64,000 nucleotides of DNA, from assembly GCA_030682575.1 (NCBI GenBank), contig JAUXNX010000001.1, forward strand, positions 1 through 64,000. Reading direction: 5' to 3'. The position numbers and the translations under genes are program-made. Below, piece after piece: positions 9,472 through 19,148 of the stretch (positions are counted from its first letter, which is position 1; every line of letters begins with the position of its first letter). Under the pieces are notes generated by a model, which made no database searches, had not been told where the DNA came from, and was given only the letters and a program-made list of their open reading frames with translations. This DNA is from Gammaproteobacteria bacterium. Its GTDB lineage: Bacteria; Pseudomonadota; Gammaproteobacteria; Pseudomonadales; Pseudohongiellaceae.

Positions 9472-9956
9472 GCCAACTTCATTCCCGCCATCGCCTGAAC
9501 CTGTTCATCGAACGCGACCACGCCAAGCGCCTGGACGAGCTGGCCGCAAAGAAAGGCGTGTCCAAGTCCTCCATCGTCGCGGCGGCGCTGGCGTCCTGGC
9601 TGTCGCCGGACGCGGCCGACCAACGCGAAGCAGCGATGGCGAAGCGCCTGGATCGGCTGTCGCGCCAGGCCGAAAAACTGGAGCGCGACCAGAACATCCT
9701 GATCGAGACGCTGGCGCTATTCGTGCGCTACTACCTGACCGTCAGCACGCCGCTGCCGGAGGCGCATCAGGAAGCCGCGAAGGCGCAGGGCAAGGCGCGC
9801 TTTGAGCAGTTCATCGAACAGCTTGGTCGGCACTTGCTGCGTGGGCGTAGCTTGGTGCGCGAAGTCTACGAGGAGATCCAGCCCGACACGCAGCGGCTGG
9901 ACGAGACGGCGGCGCTGGCCGAAGCGCAGGAACGTGCGCGGGAGGCTGCCGTATGA
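9468..9956 (+). CDS. Ribbon-helix-helix (CopG-type) protein of the transfer operon
   Basis: A 162-residue protein. The N-terminal ~50 residues form a CopG/RHH DNA-binding unit (RLNLFIERDHAKRLDELAA, then KGVSKSSIVAAALASWL). A coiled-coil-prone middle region (residues 60-90) and a charged C-terminus follow. CopG-like genes between traG and trbB are standard in Tn4371-like and related ICEs, where they are annotated as transcriptional regulators, presumably of the transfer operon. Its start overlaps traG and its stop overlaps trbB, each by ATGA. The DNA target is unknown. Confidence 0.85.
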   Translation: MSQLHSRHRLNLFIERDHAKRLDELAAKKGVSKSSIVAAALASWLSPDAADQREAAMAKRLDRLSRQAEKLERDQNILIETLALFVRYYLTVSTPLPEAHQEAAKAQGKARFEQFIEQLGRHLLRGRSLVREVYEEIQPDTQRLDETAALAEAQERAREAAV

Positions 9957-10966
9957 GTGCCATTCCGCAGCAACCATCGTCCTCTGTCACTTCGCTGGAC
10001 CGGCGCATTCGCATGCTGCGCACGGCGATGGGGCCGCTGATTGCCGCCGCGCTGGAAGACCCGGACGTGGTGGAAGTGATGCTGAACCCGGACGGCACCC
10101 TGTGGATCGACCGCCTCTCCACGGGCCGCGCCGCCACCGGCGATTCGCTGTCCGCTGCGGACGGCGAACGCATCATCCGCCTGGTCGCGGCGCATGTCGG
10201 CACAGAGGTGCATCGCGGCCGGCCGCTGCTGACCGCCGAGCTGCCGGAGACCGGCGAGCGCTTCGAGGGCATCTTGCCGCCAGCGGCGCCAGGGCCGGCC
10301 TTCGCCCTGCGCAAGCGCACCGTCGGTGTGATCGGCCTGGCCGACTACGTGAGCGACGGCATTCTGAGTTCGGAACAGGCCGAGTTCCTGCGCCGCGCGG
10401 TGCGCGAGCGCCAGAACATCCTGATCGTCGGCGGTACCAGCACCGGCAAGACCACGCTTGCCAACGCGCTGCTGGCCGAGATCGCCAGCACTGGCGACCG
10501 CGTGCTGGTGCTGGAAGACACGGTGGAATTGCAGTGCGCGGCGCGCGACCACGTGCCGCTGCGCACCCTTGCCGGCGTGGTGTCCATGACCGAACTGGTG
10601 CGCGCCACGATGCGGCTGCGGCCAGACCGCGTGATCGTCGGCGAGGTGCGCGGCGGCGAGGCCCTGGACCTCATCAAGGTGTGGGGCACCGGCCATCCCG
10701 GCGGCATCTCCACGCTGCACGCGAGTTCCGCGCATGGCGCACTGCTGCGCCTTGAACAACTGATCCTCGAAGTCGCCCTGACGCCACCGCGCGCGCTGAT
10801 CGCCGAAGCGGTGAACGTCATCGTCTTCATCGCCGGACGCGGACGCGCCCGCCAGGTCCAGACCGTCGCCCGCGTGACCGGCTTCGACGGTCAGGGCTAC
10901 CAGCTCGACGACTCGCTCGCGCCGCTTCCTTCCCCGTCCTCAACCCACCCTGGAGAACTGCCATGA
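9953..10966 (+). CDS. trbB: Conjugal transfer ATPase TrbB (VirB11 family)
   Basis: A 337-residue hexameric ATPase of the type IV secretion system at the cytoplasmic face, which powers pilus assembly and transfer. The Walker A GGTSTGKTT is at about residues 160-168. The Asp box is LVLEDTVELQ, and RPDRVIVGEVRGGEALDLIKVWGTG-like elements with the following His box GGISTLHASS complete the VirB11/TrbB pattern. Length is normal. It overlaps both neighbours by 4 bp. Confidence 0.95.
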   Translation: MSAIPQQPSSSVTSLDRRIRMLRTAMGPLIAAALEDPDVVEVMLNPDGTLWIDRLSTGRAATGDSLSAADGERIIRLVAAHVGTEVHRGRPLLTAELPETGERFEGILPPAAPGPAFALRKRTVGVIGLADYVSDGILSSEQAEFLRRAVRERQNILIVGGTSTGKTTLANALLAEIASTGDRVLVLEDTVELQCAARDHVPLRTLAGVVSMTELVRATMRLRPDRVIVGEVRGGEALDLIKVWGTGHPGGISTLHASSAHGALLRLEQLILEVALTPPRALIAEAVNVIVFIAGRGRARQVQTVARVTGFDGQGYQLDDSLAPLPSPSSTHPGELP

Positions 10967-11349
10967 CGCCTGCTCACGTTTCCCATGATTCTCGCATTTC
11001 CGTAAATCCGCTTTCCCTGCTCGCACGCCTGCGATGCCTGGCCTGGCCGACGCAACAGGGGCTGCTGCTGGCGGTCGTGTTCCTGCTGGCGACCGGCACG
11101 GCGCAGGCGGCCGGTTCCAGCATGCCCTGGGAAGGGCCGCTGCAAGCCATCCTCGACTCGATCCAGGGGCCGGTGGCGCGCATCGTGGCAGTGATCATCA
11201 TCATCGCCACCGGTCTGGCCCTGGCATTCGGCGACACCAGCGGCGGCTTTCGCAAGCTGGTCCAGATCGTGTTCGGTCTGTCGATCGCGTTCGCGGCGTC
11301 CTCGTTCTTCCTGTCCTTCTTCAGCTTCTCCGGCGGGGCTGTCGTATGA
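10963..11349 (+). CDS. trbC: Conjugal transfer pilin TrbC (VirB2 type)
   Basis: A 128-residue pre-pilin. A long N-terminal leader ends in GTAQA before AGSSMPW, a likely signal peptidase site. Two hydrophobic helices follow (IVAVIIIIATGLALAFG and FGLSIAFAASSFFLSFF) around a short turn with GGFRKLVQ. This is the VirB2/TrbC layout. The protein would be the main subunit of the mating pilus. It overlaps trbB and trbD by ATGA. Confidence 0.92.
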   Translation: MTPAHVSHDSRISVNPLSLLARLRCLAWPTQQGLLLAVVFLLATGTAQAAGSSMPWEGPLQAILDSIQGPVARIVAVIIIIATGLALAFGDTSGGFRKLVQIVFGLSIAFAASSFFLSFFSFSGGAVV

Positions 11350-11618
11350 GTGCGCCCTATGAGTTCGCCATCGGCTTCGAGGTGCCGCTGCACCGTTCGC
11401 TGACTGAAACCATCCTGCTGGGCGGTGCGCCACGCACCGTGGCGATTGCCAACGGTACGTTGGCCGCCGCTGTGGGGCTCGGCCTGCAATTGTGGATTCC
11501 GGGTCTGCTGATGTGGATCGTCGGCCATTCGCTGGCGGTGTGGGGCGCGCGGCTGGACCCGCAGTTCATGCAGGTGTTCGCGCGGCACATCAAGCACAAG
11601 TCGCTGCTGGACGTGTGA
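11346..11618 (+). CDS. trbD: Conjugal transfer protein TrbD (VirB3 type)
   Basis: A 90-residue inner-membrane protein. It starts MSAPYEFAIGFEVPLHRSL, which is typical of TrbD, and has one or two membrane helices in the middle (ANGTLAAAVGLGLQLWI and LLMWIVGHSLAVW). The start at 11346 overlaps the trbC stop by ATGA; an in-frame extension upstream lies inside trbC and is rejected. VirB3-type proteins work with the VirB4 ATPase encoded just downstream. Confidence 0.9.
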   Translation: MSAPYEFAIGFEVPLHRSLTETILLGGAPRTVAIANGTLAAAVGLGLQLWIPGLLMWIVGHSLAVWGARLDPQFMQVFARHIKHKSLLDV

Positions 11619-11628
11619 GGACGACGCC

Positions 11629-14064
11629 ATGTTGCATCTCGCCGAATACCGCCAGCGTCCCGCTCTGCTTGCCGACTGGTTGCCGTGGGCCGGGCTGGTG
11701 GCGCCTGGCGTTGTGCTCAATAAGGACGGTTCGTTCCAGAAAACAGCGCGCTTTCGTGGGCCGGACCTGGACAGCGCAACGCAAAGTGAGCTGATCGCCA
11801 CGTCAGCGCGGCTCAACAACGCGCTGCGCCGCTTGGGATCAGGCTGGGCCTTGTTTGTGGAGGCCGAACGGCTGTCAGCGGCCGACTATCCGCATTCCGA
11901 GTTTCCCGAACCGCTGTCGTGGCTGATGGACGAGGAACGCCGCGCGGTCTTCGAGGAAGACCAGAGCCACTTCGAGAGCCGCTATCACCTGACGCTGGTG
12001 TGCCTGCCGCCGGAGGAATCCCGCGCACGCGCCGCGAAGCTGCTCTACGAGAACACGTTGCAGCGTGGTGTGGATTGGCATGAACGCCTGTCGGCCTTCA
12101 TCGCGGAGACGGATCGTTGCTTCGACCTGCTCGACGGCGTGATGCCGGAGATTGCCTGGCTCGACGACAGCGAGACGCTGACCTACCTGCACGCCACCAT
12201 CTCCACGCGGCGTTATCGCGTGGCCGTGCCAGAACATCCGTTCCACCTCGATGCGCTGCTGACCGACTGCCCGCTGACCGGCGGGCTGGCGCCGATGCTG
12301 GGCGATGCGCACCTGCGCGTGGCCTCGGTGCGCGGCTTCCCGACCTCGACTTGGCCGGGGTTGCTCGATGACCTGAACCGACTCGGCTTCGCCTATCGCT
12401 GGAGCACGCGCTTCCTGTGCATGGACAAGGCCGAGGCGGAAAAGGAACTCGGCCGCCTGCGCCGCCAGTGGTTCGCCAAGCGCAAGAACGTCGCGGCGCT
12501 GCTGCGCGAGACGATCTTCCAGCAGGAAAGCCCGCTGGTTGATACGGACGCATCGAACAAGGCGGTGGATGCCGATGCGGCTCTGCAGGAGCTTGGCAGC
12601 GACCAGGTCGCCTTCGGTTATGTCACCGCTACCGTGACCGTATTCGACACCGATGCCGGCGCGGCCGACGAGAAGCTGCGCATGATCGAGCGCGTCATCC
12701 AAGGCCGAGGTTTCGTCACGATCCCGGAAACGCTCAACGCCGTGGAGGCGTGGTTGTCCTCGATTCCGGGCAACGCCTACGCGAATGTGCGCCAGCCCAT
12801 CATCTCGACGCTGAACCTCGCGCATCTGATGCCGGTGTCGGCAGTGTGGGCCGGGCCGGAGAGGAACGCGCACCTCGACGGACCGCCCCTGATCGTTACA
12901 CGCACCGATGGCGCGACACCGTTCCGGCTGGTGACGCACATCGGCGATGTCGGCCACACCCTTATCGTTGGACCGACCGGCATGGGCAAGTCCGTGCTGC
13001 TCGCCACCCTGGCGATGCAGTTCCGCCGCTACCCCGATTCGCGCATCTTTGCCTTCGACATGGGCCGCTCGATGCGCGCCACCATCCTGGGCCTGGGCGG
13101 CGAGCACTACGACCTCGGCACGGACGGCGACATCGCGTTCCAGCCGCTCGCGCGCATCGACCAGGAGAGCTACCGCACCTGGGCCGCCGAATGGCTCGAA
13201 GGCCGGATGCTGCGAGAAGGCGCGACCATCGGCCCCGACGAGAAGGCGGCCATCTGGTCGGCGCTGGAAAGCCTTGCCGGCGCGCCGGTGGAGCAGCGCA
13301 CGCTGACCGGCTTCTCCGTGCTGTTGCAGAACAACGCGCTGCGCCAGGCGCTGGCACCCTACGTGCTCGGCGGCGCCCACGGCAGTTTGCTCGATGCCGA
13401 CCGTGACCGGCTAGGTACGGCCGACGTGCAGGGCTTCGAGATGGAGGAGCTGATGGCGAGCCGTGCGGCGGTACTAGCGGTACTCGGCTATCTGTTCGCG
13501 CGCTTCGAGGAGCGTTTCGACGGTGCGCCCACACTACTGATCCTCGATGAAGCCTGGCTGTTCCTCGACGACCCGGTGTTCGCCGCGCGCATCCGCCAGT
13601 GGCTGAAGACGCTGCGCAAGAAAAACGTGTCAGTGATCTTCGCCACGCAGTCGCTGGCCGACATCAAGGACTCCAGCATCGCACCGGCCATCGTGGAGAG
13701 CTGCGCGAGCCGCATCTTCCTCCCCAATCCGCAGGCCACTGAACCGCAGATTCGCACGATCTACGAAAGCTTCGGGCTCAACGCCCGCCAGATCGAGATC
13801 GTCGCCACCGCGCAGCCGAAGCGCGACTACTACTACCAGTCGCGGCTGGGCAATCGCCTGTTCGACCTCGACCTGGGTCCGGTCGCACTGGCCTTCGCTG
13901 GCGCCTCGACGCCGCAGGATCAGCGCGACATCGACGCGGTGGAGGCGGCTTTGTCTTCCAGCTTCGCAGCCGCCTGGCTGCGCCATTGCGGTCTGGACTG
14001 GGCGGCCGACCTATTGCCGTCCGTGCCTGCCGCTTTCAACCCACCACAGGAGAACCCGTCATGA
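11629..14064 (+). CDS. trbE: Conjugal transfer ATPase TrbE (VirB4 family)
   Basis: An 811-residue VirB4-type ATPase, full length. The N-terminal half is the CagE/TrbE/VirB domain. The ATPase half has Walker A GPTGMGKS (about 448-455) and Walker B LLILDEAW (about 637-644), followed by FATQSLADI. The protein energises pilus biogenesis at the inner membrane. A GAGG lies 8 bp before the ATG. The stop overlaps trbJ (ATGA). Confidence 0.95.
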   Translation: MLHLAEYRQRPALLADWLPWAGLVAPGVVLNKDGSFQKTARFRGPDLDSATQSELIATSARLNNALRRLGSGWALFVEAERLSAADYPHSEFPEPLSWLMDEERRAVFEEDQSHFESRYHLTLVCLPPEESRARAAKLLYENTLQRGVDWHERLSAFIAETDRCFDLLDGVMPEIAWLDDSETLTYLHATISTRRYRVAVPEHPFHLDALLTDCPLTGGLAPMLGDAHLRVASVRGFPTSTWPGLLDDLNRLGFAYRWSTRFLCMDKAEAEKELGRLRRQWFAKRKNVAALLRETIFQQESPLVDTDASNKAVDADAALQELGSDQVAFGYVTATVTVFDTDAGAADEKLRMIERVIQGRGFVTIPETLNAVEAWLSSIPGNAYANVRQPIISTLNLAHLMPVSAVWAGPERNAHLDGPPLIVTRTDGATPFRLVTHIGDVGHTLIVGPTGMGKSVLLATLAMQFRRYPDSRIFAFDMGRSMRATILGLGGEHYDLGTDGDIAFQPLARIDQESYRTWAAEWLEGRMLREGATIGPDEKAAIWSALESLAGAPVEQRTLTGFSVLLQNNALRQALAPYVLGGAHGSLLDADRDRLGTADVQGFEMEELMASRAAVLAVLGYLFARFEERFDGAPTLLILDEAWLFLDDPVFAARIRQWLKTLRKKNVSVIFATQSLADIKDSSIAPAIVESCASRIFLPNPQATEPQIRTIYESFGLNARQIEIVATAQPKRDYYYQSRLGNRLFDLDLGPVALAFAGASTPQDQRDIDAVEAALSSSFAAAWLRHCGLDWAADLLPSVPAAFNPPQENPS

Positions 14065-14792
14065 AGAAGACACTGCTTGCGATCGTTGCTGCCGCTCTAT
14101 TTTTCACGCTGCCTGCCGCGCAGGCGCAGTGGGCGGTGATTGACCCGACCAACCTGATGCAGAACACGCTGACCGCGATCCGCACGCTGGAGCAGATCAA
14201 CAACCAGGTGCGGCAGCTTCAGAACGAAGCGCAGATGCTCATCAACCAAGCGCGCAATCTGACCAGCCTCGACTACAACGTGGTCAACCGGCTGCGCTCG
14301 ACGCTGGCGACCACCGAACGCCTGATCGCCGAGGCGCAGGGGCTGGCCTACGACGTGGCGAACATGGACCGGGAGTTCGCCCGGCTGTACCCGCAAGAGT
14401 ATGCCGCCACTGTCAGCGGCGACCGCATGGCGCAGGACGCGCGCGAACGCTGGCGCCACACGCTCGACGGCCTGCATACCGCAATGCGGATGCAGGCACA
14501 GGTCTCGCAGAACCTCGGTGAAGACGAAGGCGTGCTGGCCGATCTGGTGGGCCAGAGTCAGTCGGCCACCGGCGCGCTGCAAGCGGCGCAGGCGACCAAC
14601 CAGTTGCTGGCCTTGCAGGCCAAACAAGCGATCCAGTCTCAGCAGCTCCAGTTGACGCAGGACCGCGCCGCGTCGCTGGAACTGGCGCGGCAGGCGGCGG
14701 CCACTGAGCGCGCCCGCGAAGTGCGGCGACGCTTCCACGGCGAGGGCACACCCTACACGCCGCAGACCGTGCCGTTCTACGGCGGCGACTGA
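14061..14792 (+). CDS. trbJ: Conjugal transfer protein TrbJ (VirB5 type)
   Basis: A 243-residue secreted pilus-tip/adhesin-like component. A clear signal peptide (MKKTLLAIVAAALFF, cleavage after AQA) is followed by a long helical region rich in Gln and Ala (QLQNEAQMLINQARNL). The ATG at 14061 overlaps the trbE stop and gives the signal peptide directly at the N-terminus; an upstream extension would remove it. Only 11 bp separate it from trbL, so there is no room for the trbK exclusion gene that RP4 has here. Confidence 0.92.
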   Translation: MKKTLLAIVAAALFFTLPAAQAQWAVIDPTNLMQNTLTAIRTLEQINNQVRQLQNEAQMLINQARNLTSLDYNVVNRLRSTLATTERLIAEAQGLAYDVANMDREFARLYPQEYAATVSGDRMAQDARERWRHTLDGLHTAMRMQAQVSQNLGEDEGVLADLVGQSQSATGALQAAQATNQLLALQAKQAIQSQQLQLTQDRAASLELARQAAATERAREVRRRFHGEGTPYTPQTVPFYGGD

Positions 14793-14803
14793 GGGCACGC
14801 ACC

Positions 14804-16165
14804 ATGAACGACATCTCCGTGATCGACCGCTTCCTCATAGTCTTCTCCACCTACATCGACTCGGGCTTCGGTCTGTTGGGCGGAGAGGTGGCGTTCCTCA
14901 CCGCCACCTTGATCGTGATCGACATGACCATCGCGGGTCTCTATTGGGCGATGAGTCACGCCACCGGCCAGGGCGAGGACGTGATCGCCAAGCTGATCCG
15001 CAAGGTGCTCTACATCGGCGCTTTCGCCTACATCATCGGCAACTTCAACTGGCTGGCGAGCATCTTGTTCCGCTCGTTCGCGGGGCTGGGTCTAATGGCG
15101 TCGGGTTCCACGATCTCGCAGGCCGAGTTCCTGCAACCCGGTCGGCTGGCCAAGGTGGGCGTCGATGCCGCCGCGCCGATCCTCGAACAGATCAGCGGCA
15201 TGGCGGGCTTCCCCGAGGTGTTCGTGAACATGACCCCCATCGTGGTCATGTTCCTGGCCTGGCTAGTGGTGATCGTCACGTTCTTCGTGCTGGCGATCCA
15301 GCTTTTCATCACGCTGATCGAGTTCAAGTTGACGACGCTCGCCGGCTTCGTGCTGGTGCCGTTCGCGCTGTGGAACAAGACCGCGTTCCTGGCCGAGAAG
15401 GTGCTGGGCAACGTGGTGTCCTCCGGCATCAAGGTGCTGGTGCTGGCGGTGATCGTCGGTATTGGCACCGGCCTGTTCGCCGAATTTCAGGTCGCGCCGG
15501 ATGAACCCTCCATCGACCACGCGCTGGTCATCATGCTGGCGTCCCTCGCGCTGCTGGCGCTCGGGATCTTCGGGCCGGGTATTGCCACCGGCCTGGTGTC
15601 CGGTTCGCCGCAGCTCGGCGCCGGTGCGATGGCGGGTGCCACGCTCGGCGCGGCCGGTACGGCTGTCGCGGTGGGCGCGGTGGCCACGGGTGTGGGTGGT
15701 GCCGTCGCGGCCGGTGCGCGCATGACGCCCGGCGCTGCCCGCATGGCCGTCGGCGGCGCACGTTCGATGGCATCGACCGCCAGCAGCGCGAGGTCGGCCT
15801 TTCAGGCAGGTTCCGCCGGTGCCGGCGGTGGCCTCAGGGGCGCGGCGGTGGGTCTCGGCAACGTCGCCCGGACCGGCGCGCAGTCGGTTGGGCAGCACGT
15901 GGCCGCCGGTGCGCATTCGCTGAAGACGCGTGCCGCTGCCGCCATCAATCCCGATGCTTCCACAGGCAGCGCTGCTACCGGCTCGCCCGCTCAGGGCAGC
16001 GCGGAGGCCGCGACCGCCAACACCGGGCAACCCGCGTGGGCCAGCCGCCTGCAACGCCGCCAGCAGCTCACCCATGCCGCCACCACCGTCGCACACACGC
16101 TGCGCGGCGGCGACGGCGGCGGCTCGGGCAGCGGCCCCAGCCTGCGCGACCCATCGAACTCATAA
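14804..16165 (+). CDS. trbL: Conjugal transfer membrane protein TrbL (VirB6 type)
   Basis: A 453-residue polytopic inner-membrane channel component. About six to seven hydrophobic helices occupy residues 20-270 (for example VVMFLAWLVVIVTFFVLAIQLF). After these comes a long Ala/Gly/Ser-rich, low-complexity tail (270-453) ending RDPSNS. This tail is common in TrbL proteins and may project into the periplasm or cytoplasm. GAGGG lies ahead of the ATG. Confidence 0.93.
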   Translation: MNDISVIDRFLIVFSTYIDSGFGLLGGEVAFLTATLIVIDMTIAGLYWAMSHATGQGEDVIAKLIRKVLYIGAFAYIIGNFNWLASILFRSFAGLGLMASGSTISQAEFLQPGRLAKVGVDAAAPILEQISGMAGFPEVFVNMTPIVVMFLAWLVVIVTFFVLAIQLFITLIEFKLTTLAGFVLVPFALWNKTAFLAEKVLGNVVSSGIKVLVLAVIVGIGTGLFAEFQVAPDEPSIDHALVIMLASLALLALGIFGPGIATGLVSGSPQLGAGAMAGATLGAAGTAVAVGAVATGVGGAVAAGARMTPGAARMAVGGARSMASTASSARSAFQAGSAGAGGGLRGAAVGLGNVARTGAQSVGQHVAAGAHSLKTRAAAAINPDASTGSAATGSPAQGSAEAATANTGQPAWASRLQRRQQLTHAATTVAHTLRGGDGGGSGSGPSLRDPSNS

Positions 16166-16177
16166 GGAGAACCTGCC

Positions 16178-16882
16178 ATGCGATTCAAACGACCACAGGT
16201 ACGCTATGCCGACACACCGCAGCCGGCCACGCCGTACCAGGCCGCCGAACAGGTATGGGACGAGCGCATCGGCTCGGCCCGTTCACAAGCGAAGAACTGG
16301 CGGCTGATGGCCTTTGGCTGCCTCACACTCGCGTTGCTGATGGCCGGCGGCCTTGTGTGGCGCTCAGCGCAGTCCATCGTCACGCCCTACGTGGTGGAGG
16401 TGGATCACGGCGGGCAGGTCCGCGCTGTGGGCGAGGCCGCCACGCCGTACCGGCCCAACGATGCGCAGGCCGCGCATCACCTCGCGCGCTTCGTCACGCT
16501 GGTGCGCTCGCTGTCCATCGACCCGATCGTGGTGCGGCAGAACTGGCTGGATGCCTACGACTACACCACCGACCGCGGCGCAGCCGTGCTCAATGACTAC
16601 GCGCGCGTCAACGATCCCTTCGCGCGCATCGGCCGGGAAACGGTGACGGTACAGGTCAACAGCGTCGTGCGCGCAAGCGGTGAGTCATTTCAGGTGCGGT
16701 GGACGGAGCGCCGCTACGTCAACGGCGCAGCGGCGGGACTGGAGCGCTGGACGGCGGTGGTCTCCATCGTGCTGCAAACGCCGCGCACCGAGGAGCGGCT
16801 GCGCCGCAATCCCTTGGGCATCTACATCAACGGCTTGTCGTGGAGCCGGGAACTCGACTCGATCGAAGGAGACAGGCCATGA
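16178..16882 (+). CDS. trbF: Conjugal transfer protein TrbF (VirB8 type)
   Basis: A 234-residue bitopic inner-membrane protein. It has a short cytoplasmic N-terminus, one TM helix (LMAFGCLTLALLMAGGLVW) and a periplasmic VirB8-like domain, with the family pattern YTTDRGAAVLNDYAR and a C-terminal NPLGIYI. AAGGAG precedes the ATG at the right distance. The stop overlaps trbG by ATGA. VirB8-type proteins scaffold the periplasmic part of the transfer channel. Confidence 0.94.
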   Translation: MRFKRPQVRYADTPQPATPYQAAEQVWDERIGSARSQAKNWRLMAFGCLTLALLMAGGLVWRSAQSIVTPYVVEVDHGGQVRAVGEAATPYRPNDAQAAHHLARFVTLVRSLSIDPIVVRQNWLDAYDYTTDRGAAVLNDYARVNDPFARIGRETVTVQVNSVVRASGESFQVRWTERRYVNGAAAGLERWTAVVSIVLQTPRTEERLRRNPLGIYINGLSWSRELDSIEGDRP

Positions 16883-17868
16883 AACCGTCTTTACGCTTTT
16901 ACGCTGTTGCACTGATTGCCGTCATGCTGGCGGGCTGCGCCACGCCGCGCAAACCGCCGACCATCACGCTAGACGAGCCGGTGCAGGCGCAGCCCCTGCC
17001 CGAACCGCCCCTGCCGGTGGAAGTAGTCGCGGTGCCGGAGCCCTTGCCGCTGCCGGGACAGTTGATGCCGCTGCCGGTGCAGGACGAGACGCCGCCGACG
17101 CCCGAGCCGGAAGACGCGCGCGAGCGCGTATCCCTCGCCAACGCGGAAGCACGCATGGCGCCCACACGCGAAGGATACATCAACGCGATTCAGGTCTGGC
17201 CCTTCACCGACGGCGCGCTCTATCAGGTCTATACCAGTCCAGGCCGCGTGACGATGATCGCCTTACAGCCCGGCGAGGAACTGGTGACGGTCGCCGCCGG
17301 CGACACGGTACGCTGGATCGTCGGCGATACCTCCAGCGGCGGCGGTGACGAGTTGCGCGTCAACGTGCTGGTGAAGCCCACCCGCACCGCACTGAAGACC
17401 AACCTGGTCATCACCACCAGCCGCAGGACGTACCTGATCGAGCTGACCTCGACCGAGAGGGCGTGGATGGCGTCGGTATCCTGGGACTATCCGCGCGACC
17501 GCATGCTCGCCTTGCAGCGACAGTCACAAGCGGCGCAAAGCACCGCACCGGTCGATACGGGCCTGACGCTGGAGAACATCCGCTTCCGCTACGTGATCAG
17601 CGGCAGCAATGCGTCGTGGAAGCCGCTGCGCGCCTTCGATGATGGCGAGAAGGTCTACATCCAGTTCCCCGGCGGCATCGCACAGGGCGAGCTGCCGCCG
17701 CTGTTCGTGATCGGTGCGCAGGGCGATGGCCAGCTCGTGAACTACCGCTTCCGGTCACCGTACTACATCGTGGACCGGCTGTTCGGCGCCGCCGAGCTGC
17801 GCTTGGGCGGCGACAAGAGCGACGTGGTGCGCATCGAGCGCACGGACGGCGTCGCGCGGAGGAACTGA
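16879..17868 (+). CDS. trbG: Conjugal transfer lipoprotein TrbG (VirB9 type)
   Basis: A 329-residue outer-membrane core component. The lipobox LAGC (Cys at about 19) follows a hydrophobic signal. A proline-rich linker (residues 30-75) leads into the VirB9/CagX domain, with NAIQVWPFTDGALYQVYTS and LVITTSRRTYLIEL. The ATG at 16879 overlaps the trbF stop and places the signal peptide at the start. It would form the outer-membrane ring with TrbI. Confidence 0.94.
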   Translation: MKPSLRFYAVALIAVMLAGCATPRKPPTITLDEPVQAQPLPEPPLPVEVVAVPEPLPLPGQLMPLPVQDETPPTPEPEDARERVSLANAEARMAPTREGYINAIQVWPFTDGALYQVYTSPGRVTMIALQPGEELVTVAAGDTVRWIVGDTSSGGGDELRVNVLVKPTRTALKTNLVITTSRRTYLIELTSTERAWMASVSWDYPRDRMLALQRQSQAAQSTAPVDTGLTLENIRFRYVISGSNASWKPLRAFDDGEKVYIQFPGGIAQGELPPLFVIGAQGDGQLVNYRFRSPYYIVDRLFGAAELRLGGDKSDVVRIERTDGVARRN

Positions 17869-17870
17869 CC

Positions 17871-19148
17871 ATGAGCCAAGACGATTCCCCGGACATGCCT
17901 CGCGCCGCACCGAAGCTGGCACCGGAACAAGTCGCCCTGCGGGCGCAGCCGCGTCCGGTCACGCGGTTGAACCGGCGCATGCTGGCGATTCTGGTCGGCA
18001 GCGTGGCCACCGCAGTATTGGGCGCAACGCTCTGGTCGCTGCAAGCGCCGCAGCGCCGTGGCGCAGGCGAGTCAGCTGAGCTGTACAACGTCGATCGCGT
18101 CTCGCGCTCCGAAGGGCTGGCGCAGTTACCCGCCGACTATTCGCAACTACCGCCGACCTTGCCACCGCTGCCGCCGGAGCTGGGCGAACCGCTGCCCGGC
18201 GACCTCGGCGCGCCGATTCTGCGCGCCGAGCAGCGGGCGCAGGGTTACTCACAACCGGGCTATGCCCCGGCAGAGGCCGAGCGCCTGGCGCGGCTCAAGG
18301 AGGCCGAGGAAGCGGCAGCTTCGTCCGTGTTCTTCAGCACGGGCGGACAGCGCGCTGCCGTAGCCGCTCCCACTCGGAGCGTGGCAGGGCCGCCACCGCT
18401 GACCGGGCTGGCCGCCGGGCCGGCTTCGACGGCTGCGCAGCCCGCCGATCCCACCGCCGTGCAGAACCGGCAGGACCAGAAGGAAGCGTTTCTGAGCAAT
18501 GCCGGTTCTACGCAAACCCGTAATTCCGGCAACTTGCAACTGCCGACCTCACCGTACCAGTTGATGGCCGGCACGGTGATCGCGGGCGCACTGGTGACGG
18601 GCATCAAGTCCGACCTGCCGGGCGACGTGATCGCCACGGTGACGGAGCCGGTCTACGACACAGCCACCGGCCGCCATCTGCTGATCCCGCAAGGCTCGCG
18701 CATCCTGGGCCGCTACAACAGCCAGGTCAGCTATGGGCAGACCCGAATCCAGATGGTGTGGCACCGGCTGATTCTGCCGGACACCTCATCAAGCCAGCTC
18801 GACAACCTCGTGGGCACCGACCCGGCCGGCTACGCGGGGCTGGAGGATGGTGTCGATTGGCATTGGGACCGCGTCTTCGCTGGCGCGGTGCTGACCACGC
18901 TGCTGGGTGTCGGCGCCGAACTGGCCGCCCCGGAGAATCGCCAGGACGGCGATCGCGTCATCGTCGCCGGCCGCGACAGCGTGCAGGATAGCGTGAACCA
19001 GATCGGCCAGGAGATGACCCGCCGCAACATGAACATCCAGCCCACGCTGACGGCTCGCCCCGGCCTGCCGGTGCGCATCATCGTCAACCGGGATCTGGTG
19101 CTGCGGCCGTACCAGCCGCTGTTCTTCCAGAGAGAATCATCGCAATGA
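17871..19148 (+). CDS. trbI: Conjugal transfer protein TrbI (VirB10 type)
   Basis: A 425-residue bitopic protein bridging inner and outer membranes. It has a cytoplasmic N-terminus, one TM (MLAILVGSVATAVLGATLW, about residues 40-58), a proline-rich spacer (80-110) and the C-terminal VirB10 beta-barrel domain (GTVIAGALVTGIKSDLPGD to LVLRPYQPLFF). Length and layout are normal. GGAGGA lies before the ATG. The stop overlaps the DUF2274 gene by 4 bp. Confidence 0.95.
   Translation: MSQDDSPDMPRAAPKLAPEQVALRAQPRPVTRLNRRMLAILVGSVATAVLGATLWSLQAPQRRGAGESAELYNVDRVSRSEGLAQLPADYSQLPPTLPPLPPELGEPLPGDLGAPILRAEQRAQGYSQPGYAPAEAERLARLKEAEEAAASSVFFSTGGQRAAVAAPTRSVAGPPPLTGLAAGPASTAAQPADPTAVQNRQDQKEAFLSNAGSTQTRNSGNLQLPTSPYQLMAGTVIAGALVTGIKSDLPGDVIATVTEPVYDTATGRHLLIPQGSRILGRYNSQVSYGQTRIQMVWHRLILPDTSSSQLDNLVGTDPAGYAGLEDGVDWHWDRVFAGAVLTTLLGVGAELAAPENRQDGDRVIVAGRDSVQDSVNQIGQEMTRRNMNIQPTLTARPGLPVRIIVNRDLVLRPYQPLFFQRESSQ

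Noticed and set aside
11875-13380. 501-codon open frame antisense to trbE
   Set aside because: trbE in the sense frame has all VirB4 motifs; the antisense product matches nothing known.
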